The notes under the pieces were generated by a model. That model worked only from the letters and a program-made list of their open reading frames with translations. It searched no databases and had not been told where the DNA came from. A stretch of DNA of 55,981 nucleotides from Bacteroidota bacterium (lineage in GTDB: Bacteria > Bacteroidota > Bacteroidia > Bacteroidales > Tannerellaceae): contig JAEYVY010000018.1 of assembly GCA_023429375.1 (NCBI GenBank), positions 1-55,981 on the forward strand. The letters are read 5' to 3'. The translations under genes and the position numbers were made by a program. Positions 10,201-19,174 of this stretch are shown piece by piece (the stretch's first letter is position 1; each line of letters opens with the position of its first letter).

Positions 10201-10586
10201 GTTTTTTCTAATTCAGATTTCTTGTTATTCTTTGATAAAATAATATAAGTACCTTCCTGAATATATGTTAAATCAAATTGTTTTGAAATATTATCCAGAA
10301 CTTCACCAATTGATTTACTTACTAAATTTAATGAGCTTTTGTCATCTACATTAACATCAGCATCATAGATAAAGAGCAATTCAGTACTTTCTTCTATTCT
10401 ATTTAAATAACTTTTTAGAGATAAGTTATTACCCTGCAGGGTGATTTTTTGAGTCATGGTATTACCTGCACTCAAACTAAATATTACAATAAATAATGTT
10501 AGGTTTATAATACTAAAAACCCGTGAGAAATGTTTAAACTTTGTTTCAACGTATAAACAAAGTTTAGACAAAATAGTCTTTTTCAT
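7230..10586 (-). CDS. SusC/RagA TonB-dependent receptor with STN signalling domain
   Basis: This outer-membrane barrel imports nutrients with energy from TonB. Order of domains: signal anchor (about 22-42), STN secretin/TonB N-terminal domain (about 47-118), carboxypeptidase-D regulatory-like domain (about 137-208), TonB box region (ALSEVVVVGYG, about 212-222), plug (to about 345, with IRIRGVGTLN and VLVDGIE-like ILVDGIE), then a barrel ending in aromatic F1118. The STN domain marks a receptor that also signals to an anti-sigma factor, and fecR and an ECF sigma gene lie immediately upstream. The signal sequence is longer than usual, as is common in STN-type SusC proteins. It is followed by SusD in the usual order. 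Confidence 0.95.
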   Translation of the reverse strand: MKKTILSKLCLYVETKFKHFSRVFSIINLTLFIVIFSLSAGNTMTQKITLQGNNLSLKSYLNRIEESTELLFIYDADVNVDDKSSLNLVSKSIGEVLDNISKQFDLTYIQEGTYIILSKNNKKSELEKTTVTQTKKQIKGIVTDAFGEPIIGANVIEKGTTNGLVTDLDGAFSLEVSNNATIQFSYIGYHTQEVKVGNQTSFTIKLIEDTQALSEVVVVGYGTQTKINLTGAVSTISRDELLDRPVTNVSSALQGLTPGVTVTSGTGRPGQDGSTIRIRGVGTLNSSDPYILVDGIETGTLNQIDPNDIESMSILKDAASAAIYGSKAANGVILITTKRGKVGKPTVSYSGNVSFSNVATLIDRLNSYDHARLYNYALQQDGSAPRFTEEDLQLFKSGSSPYTHPNTVWTDYIYRTGFMHKHNMNITGGSEDVKFMASTGFLGQEGTLRNSDRQQFNLRTNLDAKLSKKISMRTNMAFINNRYSDPNASYGGGYGGFIWQADRIAPWIPYKREDGTYGSISDGNPAAWIDIDSRINYLQENFSGVLAFDYTPVEGLVFTLQGAYVTDIKETKDFRKECWYDDVNYHGPDQLQEKVGKWNRYTLDALVNYNKTFNQDHNFKAMLGYKLEKYGYREVVAFRKNFPNSSLTDLNAGDASTQTNSGYSRELAMMSYFGRLNYDYQGKYLAEVDFRADASSRFAKGYRWGYFPAVSAGWRISEEGFMEMSKEWLQSLKLRASWGQLGNQEALSDYYPALTTLYIGKNFPFGGVLSQGITQTAHKISSISWEKTTNWGVGFDAIFLDDFSLSAEYYNRKTSGIIMNVPVPSTFGTTSAYQDNVGSLRNTGVEFSVSWNHQFNKDFRFSAQANMAYNKNELLDLGGIDETISGYMINRVGEPYQSFYVYVADGLFQSDEEAKAYEEKFGNPWSLPFRGGDLRIKDVNGDGRLTDADRMVRGSQQPKGTYGLTLAGGWKAFDLSVFMQGVTGTNRYFDYTVAGLFEGETSHPSTNWLNAWSPDNKNTNWPRIFLDDRSVSAANKARTSFWCMNTDYLRIKNINFGYTLPKSLTGKLGITNAKVYYTGENLFTFDHLPFNADPEIESGNLNVYPISKSHSFGINVTF

Positions 10587-10622
10587 ATAACAGAACTTGA
10601 GGTTAAAAAATAGATTAATAAT

Positions 10623-10650
10623 AAGGCAAATGGACTAGATTTATTGCCTT
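10623..10650 (-). promoter_or_regulatory. Inverted repeat between fecR and susC
   Basis: AAGGCAA (10623-10629) and TTGCCTT (10644-10650) form a 7-bp inverted repeat with a 14-nt spacer in the 122-bp gap between the anti-sigma gene and SusC. It may be an operator, or a partial terminator separating the two transcripts. The function is inferred only from position. Confidence 0.35.
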
Positions 10651-10708
10651 TAAAATTTAAAGTCCACAATCAATTAGTTTTTAAATCATAAGCAGAGAAT
10701 TTTCTTTG

Positions 10709-11647
10709 TCAGTAAATATGAATTATTGTATTATCAGCATTACGAATAAATTTAAATTGCTTGTTATTCTGTAAAAGTTTCAAGACGAAGTCAACTCCAT
10801 CATTTATGCGAAACTTTCCACTACATCTATATGTATTCAAAGCTTCACTTTTTACTATTATTTGAATATCATAAATACGCTCGAATCGTTTCATAAGATC
10901 TGTAAAAAGCATGTTTTCAAAACAAATAAGACCTTCTTTCCATCGGAAACTATCCATATCACGAATAGAATCAACAGTAAACTTTCCATTTATCAGTTCA
11001 ATCTTTTGCATTGGATATAAGATTAGCCCAGTATCATTTTCATTTTTGGAAATCAACTCAATACTACCTTCAAACAATGCTGCAGAAAAATCACAGTAAA
11101 GGTCTTCTGATTGAAGGTTAAATTTAGTTCCAAGTACTTTTATATCACAATTTTTTGTTTGAACTATAAAAGGAATTTCATCATTCTTCTCTACATCAAA
11201 ATAAGCTTCACCTTTCAACTTAACAGTACGATTAGATTTTGAAAAAGTTGACGGATATAGCATTTCGGTACATGAATTCAACCATATATTTGTCCCATCA
11301 GAAAGCGTAAGATTTACTCGTTGACCAGGAGGAACAACTATTTTATTAAAAGCTATTTCAGGCTTAAAATTCATGTTATCCTTATAGAATGTATATCCTC
11401 CAATTAATAATGCTATAGAAGCCGCTATGGAAAAAGCGATTCTAACTACATTCAACTTCCTATAGTTGTTAATTCGTTTATCTTCACTTTTACTTTTCTG
11501 ATAAAAAAGAGTGAGATCAAAAGCCCTTCTTTCTTTTATCAGCTCTTTCATATTCTCATTTGAAGCTTCAGCCCAATTGCATATAGCAACTTCTTCTTCA
11601 TAAGAAGCTACTCCTGAGAAAAAACGATATAACGTATTTTTGTCCAT
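10709..11647 (-). CDS. FecR-family anti-sigma factor
   Basis: This is an inner-membrane regulator that holds the adjacent ECF sigma factor and receives the signal from the STN domain of SusC. A cytoplasmic N-terminal domain (about 1-65) is followed by one membrane segment (about 68-87, RIAFSIAASIALLIGGYTFY). The periplasmic FecR domain (about 100-205) has the signature VPPGQRVNLTLSDGTNIWLN and GEAYFDV. The C-terminal DUF4974 domain (about 240-310) contains ALNTYRCSGKF. The length of 312 aa is normal. It starts 63 bp after the sigma gene and is co-directional, so the two are likely co-transcribed. Confidence 0.93.
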   Translation of the reverse strand: MDKNTLYRFFSGVASYEEEVAICNWAEASNENMKELIKERRAFDLTLFYQKSKSEDKRINNYRKLNVVRIAFSIAASIALLIGGYTFYKDNMNFKPEIAFNKIVVPPGQRVNLTLSDGTNIWLNSCTEMLYPSTFSKSNRTVKLKGEAYFDVEKNDEIPFIVQTKNCDIKVLGTKFNLQSEDLYCDFSAALFEGSIELISKNENDTGLILYPMQKIELINGKFTVDSIRDMDSFRWKEGLICFENMLFTDLMKRFERIYDIQIIVKSEALNTYRCSGKFRINDGVDFVLKLLQNNKQFKFIRNADNTIIHIY

Positions 11648-11710
11648 ATATTATAATAAGCACTTAAGAATTCAATCCCCCTAAAAAAAACATGAAAAAA
11701 TCTGAGATAA

Positions 11711-12271
11711 TTAGAAAAAAAGAATCATTTCTACGTAATCCTTTAGTTTACTTCTCAACATTTGCAATGCTTTTGAAATATGATATTCTACACTTTTCTC
11801 TGATACAGAATAGTATTTGGCAATTTCAGGATATGTCTTATTTTCATATCTACTCGCCATAAATAATTGTCGTGTTTTATCAGGCATTTTAGCAAGGGTT
11901 TTATCTATTAATTCTTGCACCTCTTTGCTAAATAATTCTTGGGGATTCAGTGCCTCGAGTGTAGCTATTTTTAGATTATTTACATGAAGTTCATGTTCCA
12001 TTAATTGTTGTTCGTAATTTTCACGAACACGAATATGTCGTAAGTAATTCAAGCATTTATGTTTAATCACTTCAAGAATATATGCAGGTATATTAGAATC
12101 TGATTTGAGGTTTTGTCTGTTTTCCCAATAATACACAATACTTTCAATAACTATATCATCTGCTGCTGCTTTGTTTTTAATGTATGTACAAGCAAAGCGC
12201 AGAAATAATTCATAATAATCAGCATATAATTTATTGAATGCAATTATCTCCGCAGTATTTTTCATAATCAA
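11711..12271 (-). CDS. ECF (sigma-70 family) RNA polymerase sigma factor
   Basis: The 186-aa protein shows sigma region 2 (about residues 12-80, YYELFLRFACTYIKNKAAADDIV) and sigma region 4 with its helix-turn-helix (about 125-175, YENKTYPEIAKYYSVSEKSVE). It should direct RNA polymerase to the SusC-SusD promoter once FecR is triggered. Two ATGs are possible, at 12271 (MIMKNT) and 12265; I kept the first. The gene begins the leftward sigma-fecR-susC-susD-phosphatase series. Confidence 0.93.
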   Translation of the reverse strand: MIMKNTAEIIAFNKLYADYYELFLRFACTYIKNKAAADDIVIESIVYYWENRQNLKSDSNIPAYILEVIKHKCLNYLRHIRVRENYEQQLMEHELHVNNLKIATLEALNPQELFSKEVQELIDKTLAKMPDKTRQLFMASRYENKTYPEIAKYYSVSEKSVEYHISKALQMLRSKLKDYVEMILFF

Positions 12272-12306
12272 TAAGTATCAGATGTAAATATAGAATATAG
12301 TTTAAT

Positions 12307-12314
12307 CAAAAATA
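12307..12314 (-). promoter_or_regulatory. -7 box (TATTTTTG) upstream of the ECF sigma gene
   Basis: Read on the minus strand this is TATTTTTG, matching TAnnTTTG, about 36 bp before the sigma start. No convincing -33 element is present. Confidence 0.35.
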
Positions 12315-12352
12315 TATCTGGATCGCAATTGAATAATTAAGCATAAAAATAC

Positions 12353-12385
12353 TGAAGCTACTTCTATCTTGTAGAAATAGCTTCA
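12353..12385 (-). terminator. Terminator of speA
   Basis: A 14-bp stem with one mismatch (TGAAGCTA outer and TTCTA inner arms, 12353-12366 with 12372-12385) is followed on the minus strand by GTATTTTTATG. It lies 37 bp past the speA stop. Confidence 0.7.
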
Positions 12386-12421
12386 TATTTGACTATATAA
12401 TTTAATCCTTATCCGCTTTTT

Positions 12422-14314
12422 CTATTCCAAATAAGTATAGCCGTACAAGCCTGAACGATAATTAGATAGAAATTCTCTTCCCTCTTCTACCGAAATTACT
12501 CCGGCTTTCATCGATGAGGTTACCCAAGATTCAACGGTTCTTACCAATTTCTTAGGATTATATTGAACGTAATCCAATACGTCGGCAATTGTTTCACCGT
12601 CGATTACTTGCTCAATCTTATAGTTATCCTCATTTACCGAGATATGGACTGCATTTGTATCACCAAACAGGTTATGCAAGTCTCCAAGTATCTCTTGGTA
12701 AGCACCAACTAAGAAGACTCCCATATAATAAGGTTCTTTGCTCTTTAACGGATGAACAGGCAAATGATAAGCATAATTACGTGAATTGATGAAGTTATCA
12801 ATTTTGCCATCTGAGTCACATGTTATGTCTTGTAAGGTTGCTGTTGTTGAAGGTCTTTCATCCAGACGGCTGATAGGCATAATCGGGAATACCTGATCAA
12901 TAGCCCAAGAGTCTGGCAAAGATTGGAATAATGAGAAGTTACAGAAGTATTTATCTGGCAACATTTTTGATATTTTTCTCAACTCTTCCGGTGCATGCTT
13001 CATTTCTGATGCAATCTTATATACCTCACGAGCAATAGACCAATACAGACGCTCAACCTGTGCTCTGGTAACCAGATCTAACATGCCAAGGCTAAATAAA
13101 TCTAATGCTTCTTCTCTTATTTGCTGTGCATCGTGCCAAGTCTCTATCAGACGAGGTTGGTTCATTTCATCCCACAGTTTATATAGCTCACGCACAAGTT
13201 CATGTGCATCTGCAGGCAGTTCAGCGTCCTCATCCCATTCGGGCAAAGTAGCTGTTTCCAACACTTCAAATATGAGCACAGAGTGATGTGCTGTCAGCGA
13301 ACGACCGGATTCCGTGATAATATTGGGTTGAGGAATATTATTCTTCACACAAGCATCCACCAAGGCTGATATGGAGTCATTCACATATTCTTGTATAGAA
13401 TAGTTCATGCTGCTTTCGCTAGCCGACGAACGGGTACCGTCATAATCAACCCCCAAGCCACCACCGATATCAACAAATTCTACGTTATAGCCCATATTGC
13501 GGAGCTGTATATAGAATTGTGAAGCTTCACGTAATGCGTTTTTAATACGGCGTATTTTTGTAATCTGGCTACCAATATGGAAATGAATCAATTTCAAGCA
13601 ATCTTCCATCTTGTTCTTCTGCAAGAAGTCCAAGGCTTCCAACAATTCACTTGAGGAAAGACCGAACTTGCTTACATCGCCTCCAGACTCTTCCCACTTT
13701 CCGCTTCCTGAGCTGGCCAACTTAATACGAATTCCAATATTCGGTTTGATTTTCATCTTTTTGGACAATTCTGCAACAAGCTTCAACTCGTTCATCTTTT
13801 CCACTACAATGAAAATTCGTTTACCCATCTTCTGAGCAAGAAGCGCTAACTGTATATAGGCTTCATCTTTATATCCGTTACAGATAATTAATGAGTCATT
13901 ACTTGTATTAATCGCTAATACGGCATGCAATTCTGGTTTTGAACCGGCCTCAAGACCGATATTGAATTTCTTGCCATGACTAACGATTTCCTCCACAACT
14001 TGGCGCATTTGATTAACCTTGATCGGATAAATAATAAAATTCTGAGCCGTATAGTTGTACTCTTTAGCAGCAACTTTAAAACAATTCGAAATTTTCTCAA
14101 TCCTATTATCCAGGATATCCGAAAAACGAACAAGAAGAGGTGCGGAAACGTCCCTTAAAGTCAATTCATCCATTAATTCTTTTAAATCAACAGGCGCTGA
14201 ACCCTTTTTCGGAGTAACAACAATATGCCCCTTCTCATTGATAGAAAAATAATCCAATCCCCAGCCGTTAATATTATAAAGCTCGGCCGAGTCTTCAATT
14301 CGCCATTTTCTCAT
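12422..14314 (-). CDS. speA: Biosynthetic arginine decarboxylase
   Basis: This PLP enzyme converts arginine to agmatine plus CO2, the first step of the agmatine route to putrescine and spermidine. It is a fold-III, alanine-racemase-like decarboxylase of 630 aa, the length expected for SpeA. The N-terminus WRIEDSAELYNINGWGLDYF is typical. The PLP-binding lysine is K99 in FIIYPIKVNQ, and the glycine-rich phosphate site is DIGGGLGVDYDG. The later ITESGRSLTAHHSV motif is the family's ESGR signature, which contributes to the PLP site. Its own terminator lies downstream. It is divergent from chaA, with about 210 bp between them, and is a stand-alone gene. Confidence 0.95.
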   Translation of the reverse strand: MRKWRIEDSAELYNINGWGLDYFSINEKGHIVVTPKKGSAPVDLKELMDELTLRDVSAPLLVRFSDILDNRIEKISNCFKVAAKEYNYTAQNFIIYPIKVNQMRQVVEEIVSHGKKFNIGLEAGSKPELHAVLAINTSNDSLIICNGYKDEAYIQLALLAQKMGKRIFIVVEKMNELKLVAELSKKMKIKPNIGIRIKLASSGSGKWEESGGDVSKFGLSSSELLEALDFLQKNKMEDCLKLIHFHIGSQITKIRRIKNALREASQFYIQLRNMGYNVEFVDIGGGLGVDYDGTRSSASESSMNYSIQEYVNDSISALVDACVKNNIPQPNIITESGRSLTAHHSVLIFEVLETATLPEWDEDAELPADAHELVRELYKLWDEMNQPRLIETWHDAQQIREEALDLFSLGMLDLVTRAQVERLYWSIAREVYKIASEMKHAPEELRKISKMLPDKYFCNFSLFQSLPDSWAIDQVFPIMPISRLDERPSTTATLQDITCDSDGKIDNFINSRNYAYHLPVHPLKSKEPYYMGVFLVGAYQEILGDLHNLFGDTNAVHISVNEDNYKIEQVIDGETIADVLDYVQYNPKKLVRTVESWVTSSMKAGVISVEEGREFLSNYRSGLYGYTYLE

Positions 14315-14527
14315 TATCTTAAACTGTAAACTAATTATAAATTAGCGCGAAATTAATAATAAACCCCATAACTTTATCTATAATTCCTTTTTAAAAAAGA
14401 AAATACAAAAATCGGAGTTTATTTTCATCCAGCCATAACATTTCTTTCATTTAACTTGAATCGGGTGAATTATTATTTTATTCTGGCTATTTTTACAGAA
14501 TTTCTATCATTTTAAAACAAATCAGTG

Positions 14528-15712
14528 ATGTCTTTTATGAAAACAAATGCCATGTCTTTGAGTCAAATTATTCCAATAAAAACCCGTATCCGATTAATTG
14601 CCGCATGGCTTGTGGTTCTCCTTTTTACCGTTTGGGGAGACAGCATATTAGGTGAATCCATACAAGCATTAGCTGCTACTTCTGCTTTTATTGTTCTTTT
14701 GGTCACAATTATTGCTGCTGCATTTGGTGTTGTAAGAGAAGCCGATGAACTTGCACATAAGTTGGGTGAACCCTATGGGACTTTGATTCTTACCCTGTCG
14801 ATTGTCGCTATCGAAGTAATTCTTATTGCAGCTGTTATGTTAGGGCCGGCCGAATCGTCTACAATCGGCAAGGATTCGATATTTTCAGTCATGATGATCA
14901 TTATGAATCTGGTGATTGGCCTTTGTATATTGATAGGAGGCCTGAGATATGGCGAACAAGAATATAATGCCCAAGGCGCCATGTCGTATATCGCCATGAT
15001 TATCATGCTGGGGAGTCTTTCTATGATCTTGCCTAATTATATTGAAGGAGCCGGAAACGGCGTTTTCACTCCTATCCAGGCCTTGACCTTGGCTGTTGTG
15101 ATTACCTTGCTTTATGCATTCTTCCTATTCTTTCAGATTAAATCGTATAGTTATATGTATGTGCAACCACCAAAAGGAAGAATGAATATTCTGTTTGCAG
15201 AGCGTCATACGATTGTTAAACCTCAACAGGCAGAAGGCAGCAAAAAAAAGAATGATTCGAAAGAAATAGTTATCAGATCAGTTATACTTATTGCTATGAT
15301 TTTACCCATAGTGCTGTTATCTCATTCTATGGCTGTCGTTGTTGATTATGGTATTCATGCAGCCAACCTTCCTCCTGCTTTAAGTGGTGTGCTGATCGCA
15401 ATCATTGTATTTACGCCAGAGTTCATGACCTCTATAAAAGCAGCTTATAATAATGAATCGCAACGTGTGGTGAATCTCTGTCACGGAGCATTTGTGTCTA
15501 CGGTAGGACTCACCGTTCCTTCCGTACTGATTATCGGATTGATAACGGAAAAGACTGTACAATTCGGCCTTACTCCTTCAGAAACGATACTCTTTGTTAT
15601 CACTCTATTCCTAACACTTACCTCCTATTTAGGTAAACGGACAACACCGATGACGGGAATCATGCATCTTGCCTTGTTTCTTATTTTCGTCATGCTTGTT
15701 TTCAATCCTTAA
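14528..15712 (+). CDS. chaA: Ca2+(Na+)/H+ antiporter, ChaA/CaCA type
   Basis: An inner-membrane protein with about eleven hydrophobic segments. Both repeats of the calcium/cation antiporter fold are visible: GEPYGTLILTLSIVAIEV in the first half and VFTPEFMTSIKAA in the second, each with the acidic ion-binding glutamate. It should expel Ca2+ or Na+/K+ in exchange for protons. The start is ambiguous among GTG 14525, ATG 14528 and ATG 14537, and I used 14528. A short lysine-rich cytoplasmic loop (GSKKKNDSKE) separates the halves, as usual. It is followed by repeat copy B. Confidence 0.88.
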   Translation: MSFMKTNAMSLSQIIPIKTRIRLIAAWLVVLLFTVWGDSILGESIQALAATSAFIVLLVTIIAAAFGVVREADELAHKLGEPYGTLILTLSIVAIEVILIAAVMLGPAESSTIGKDSIFSVMMIIMNLVIGLCILIGGLRYGEQEYNAQGAMSYIAMIIMLGSLSMILPNYIEGAGNGVFTPIQALTLAVVITLLYAFFLFFQIKSYSYMYVQPPKGRMNILFAERHTIVKPQQAEGSKKKNDSKEIVIRSVILIAMILPIVLLSHSMAVVVDYGIHAANLPPALSGVLIAIIVFTPEFMTSIKAAYNNESQRVVNLCHGAFVSTVGLTVPSVLIIGLITEKTVQFGLTPSETILFVITLFLTLTSYLGKRTTPMTGIMHLALFLIFVMLVFNP

Positions 15713-15735
15713 AATTTGAGTTAACAGAAAACTCT

Positions 15736-15858
15736 CATCCCGATGTCATTTTCCAAAAATATTACGTTGATATTCAATATATATAAGACTATAAAAAAAC
15801 ACCCCGAACGTTTTAAAAAAACATCTCGATGCTTTTCAAAAACGTTCGGGATGTTTTT
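15736..15858. repeat. Intergenic palindromic repeat, copy B
   Basis: This lies in the gap between chaA and the convergent permease gene. The outer word CATCCCGATG is at 15736-15745. The inner hairpin has 20-bp arms with one mismatch (15795-15814 with 15839-15858). The right arm carries AACGTTCGGGATGTTTTT. The 24-nt loop includes CATCTCGATG. The stretch between the outer word and the hairpin aligns with copy A (about 1190-1235), so homology is not limited to the stem. It could also act as a bidirectional terminator. Confidence 0.75.
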
Positions 15859-15954
15859 AAACTATTGGTTATAAGCATTTTACAACATAGGGGTGAGTTG
15901 TAAAAAATCGACTTGTTATTTCAATCTTTTTAACTGGTATGAAAAAATATGCAA

Positions 15955-18317
15955 TTATTCTGTTTTAATACTATTTACAGGATTCTCATTCGCTGCTTTC
16001 CAACTTTGAAAGGATACGGTACAAACAGTAATAATCCCTACTATAGCAAATGCCATCAAAAATACCCACCAATAGACAGGGACCTTATATGCAAATCCGG
16101 CCAACCAGTTTTTTACACCTATATAAGCTACAGGTACAGCAATTACAAAACAGATACTTACAATATATAGATAGGCTTTATTAAACATGTACAGTAATTC
16201 GGAAGCTGTTGCTCCCATAATTTTACGTATCCCTATTTCTTTACGGCGATAGCCTGCCTCAAACACCACTAACCCAAACACACCAACTATAGAAAGTAAA
16301 ATTGCTAAAAGACTAAAATAGGTTATCATTTTACTTACCTCATGCTCTTTTTTATACAGCTGATCATATATCGTACTATAAAACTCAACATCAACAGGAA
16401 AAGCAGGATCTATTTCAGCCAAAGTTGTTTGTATATTTTTTACAACAGTTTCCGGATCCGAACCGGATTTGAATCGTATGTAAGAATACAGTAAATTCCT
16501 CTTTACTCCCATCATAAATACAATATTGCTTTCTTCATTGCGCAAAGAGGTGAGTTTAATATCATTGGTAAAAGCAGGAATGGATGCCCGACTCCCCCAA
16601 AAGTCCAAACTGCCTGTATTCATTCCATAAATCGCTTGCATTCGCCGGTTTGGAATCAGATAAAATGATGAGTCTTGCTTTGAAAGGTTATTAACATCCA
16701 TTCCTGTTACAGTATTTATACCCATAACTGAAAGGAAATTGCGTGATACATTCAATCCATAAATTGAAATTTTTTGTTCATTATAATCGAGGGTCCAGGT
16801 TGCATATGAGTCCTGTCCACCTAGTTTTTCGGCTGCAAATGCAACGTCTTCAATCTCCGGATATACCTTCATTTTTTCTCGATACGTATCCCGATGATTT
16901 TCATATATATTACCATTAATTTTAACTACTGCCACATTATCTTTATCAAATCCGACCGAGTAATCTCTCATATACCTATTCTGTAATTGAATGAAAAGAG
17001 CTACAATAATCAAGACAATCGAGATAACAAATTGAAATCCTATCAATGCTTTTCTAAGCAGTCTGCCTGAAGGAGAAAGTCCAAAACTTCCTTTAAGCAC
17101 CAATGCCGGTTGAAAAGAAGTCATATAAAACGAGGGATACAATCCGGCTATAAAACCAAGCATAAGAGCAATGAAGGCTGTCCAAAGCAATAAAGGTAAA
17201 TATTCTTCAAGCCTTAATTCGGCCGGAATAAACGATAGTATGGAAGTGGTGCTCAGTAAATAAACCAGAACTAAGGATATAAGAAAGGCGATAAATGTAA
17301 CCATCATAGCTTCAACTAATAGTGAAATCCTTAAGACAGTTTCACTACTCCCCAATACTTTCTGGGTATTAATACTTTTAATACGCATAGGAGTCAATGC
17401 GGTACTAAAATTGGTGTAATTTATTCCGGCAATAACGATGACCAAAAAAGCAACAAAGACCAGCAAATTAGTTGTTGCCTTATCGCCCCCCTCATTATTC
17501 TGCCATCTGGTGTTTCGTTCATATAATAAAGATCGGTCACAGGTATAAGATTTATACCCATTTCCTCCTCCTTACTATTTACTTTCGAAAAATCGAAATT
17601 CTGATTAAAGTTATCAGCTACCAATTGTGCAGACTCTGGTGAATCAAGCAAAAGATAACAAAGATAATTACTTGAATTCCAATTATATCTATCTACATCC
17701 GGATTGATTGCTACGTAAATAGAGTTATTTAATTGTACGTTATCAGGGAAATCTTGATAAACAACCCCTATAACAAAATCTGCCTGGTTAATGGTCCAAA
17801 TATTTTCTTCGGCATGCAATGTTTTGCCAATTGCGCTTTGTTCATCGCCAAACATTTTCTTGGCCATACTTTGAGGGATGGCAATATGTCCCGGGTCATG
17901 TAGGCAACTCTTGTTACCTTCCACAATATTGAGTCCAAAAACCGATGGCATATCTGCATGAACAGGCACAACAGATTCTACAAATCCTTTTTTCACATCA
18001 TTCTCATTCGATGTGAAATATATTTTCCCGATAAAAGGATTGACAAGCGTTCCGGCTTCAATATGTGGTGAAGACTGAATTACAGATTCAACAAATGCGC
18101 GAGGTAGAATAAAAGAGAATCCCCCCTCAACGTTTGTAGTTACTCGATATATTCGTCCGGAGGTTGCATAGCTACGATCAAAGTCTCGCTCATAACTCAC
18201 TTGCATTAGGATAATTATAAAAGCTGCAAATGCAATGGCTAATCCTGTAATGTTCAAAAATGTAGCCATTCTGAAACGTCTGAGAACATTAATAAAGTTA
18301 CGTATAATTGTTTTCAT
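15955..18317 (-). pseudogene. MacB-type ABC permease split by a -1 frameshift
   Basis: Two leftward reading frames, 17421-18317 (N-terminal, with TM1 and the periplasmic domain) and 15955-17466 (the remaining TM segments and second periplasmic domain), are halves of one FtsX/MacB-type permease. Joined by a -1 shift they give about 787 aa, close to the 774 and 788 aa of the two neighbouring permeases. The break lies at six C on the plus strand (17486-17491), six G in the coding strand. Reading seven G gives ...RGGDK..., which aligns with QGDK at the same place in the permease at 19175. Possible explanations are gene decay, phase variation by slippage, ribosomal slippage, or a sequencing error. 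The C-terminus is intact (GIRKIMGATASELL, then four TM segments). Confidence 0.8.
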
Positions 18318-18449
18318 ATCTTCCGATTTTATAAATCAGCAGCAAAATATTGCAGCCGATCCATTTTACTTGATTTAATTTAAACAACTTCCGCTCTTCA
18401 CAGAGAAGAAGTTGTTTGCTTACTTAAAATCAATTCACTAAAATTGAAA

Positions 18450-19130
18450 TTATACAAATTCGCTGACCGATGATACAACCTGTCCGTCGAACAAGTTTAT
18501 CACCCGATGAGCAAAACTTGCATCGTGTTTAGAGTGTGTTACCATGACGATAGTCGTCCCTTCTTTATTTAATTCGGTTAACAAGTCCATTACTTCTGCT
18601 CCATTCTTACTGTCCAAATTACCGGTGGGCTCATCGGCCAAAATAATCTTCGGACCGGAAACTACGGCACGTGCTATAGCAACGCGTTGTTGTTGTCCTC
18701 CGGATAGTTGTTGTGGGAAGTGCTTTGCACGGTGGCTTATATTCATACGTTTCAAGATATCATTAACCATTTGCTTACGTTCTGAAGCCTTAATATTCAG
18801 ATAGGTTAACGGTAATTCAACATTCTCGAATACATTTAATTCATCAATTAGGTTAAAGCTTTGGAACACAAACCCGATATTACCCTTGCGCACGTTTGTA
18901 CGTTCTTTTTCCTTCAAATGCCCCACTTCATGTCCTGCCAGATAATATTTCCCTTCTGTTGGATTATCTAACAGACCAAGGATATTCAATAACGTAGACT
19001 TGCCACAACCAGATGGCCCCATCACAGCTACAAATTCACCGTCTTTTACTTCTAATGATACTTTATTCAGTGCGATAGTTTCCACTTCTTCTGTACGGAA
19101 AAACTTACTTAATTCTTCAATCTTAATCAT
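18450..19130 (-). CDS. ABC transporter ATPase, MacB/LolD type
   Basis: A 226-aa nucleotide-binding subunit that powers the adjacent permeases. Walker A GPSGCGKST is at 38-46, the Q-loop at 89-90, the signature LSGGQQQRVAIARA from 142, Walker B IILADEPTG from 163, and the H-loop in MVTHSKHD near the end. The conserved PTGNLDS and the FNLIDELNVFENVELPL stretch are typical of the MacB/LolD/FtsE subfamily. It lies between permease genes (45 bp after the one upstream, 132 bp before the broken one), so one ATPase seems to serve several permeases. Confidence 0.95.
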   Translation of the reverse strand: MIKIEELSKFFRTEEVETIALNKVSLEVKDGEFVAVMGPSGCGKSTLLNILGLLDNPTEGKYYLAGHEVGHLKEKERTNVRKGNIGFVFQSFNLIDELNVFENVELPLTYLNIKASERKQMVNDILKRMNISHRAKHFPQQLSGGQQQRVAIARAVVSGPKIILADEPTGNLDSKNGAEVMDLLTELNKEGTTIVMVTHSKHDASFAHRVINLFDGQVVSSVSEFV

Positions 19131-19174
19131 GACTTTTCTATTTATATTGTTTTTGTTTTTTTCAAAATGAATCT

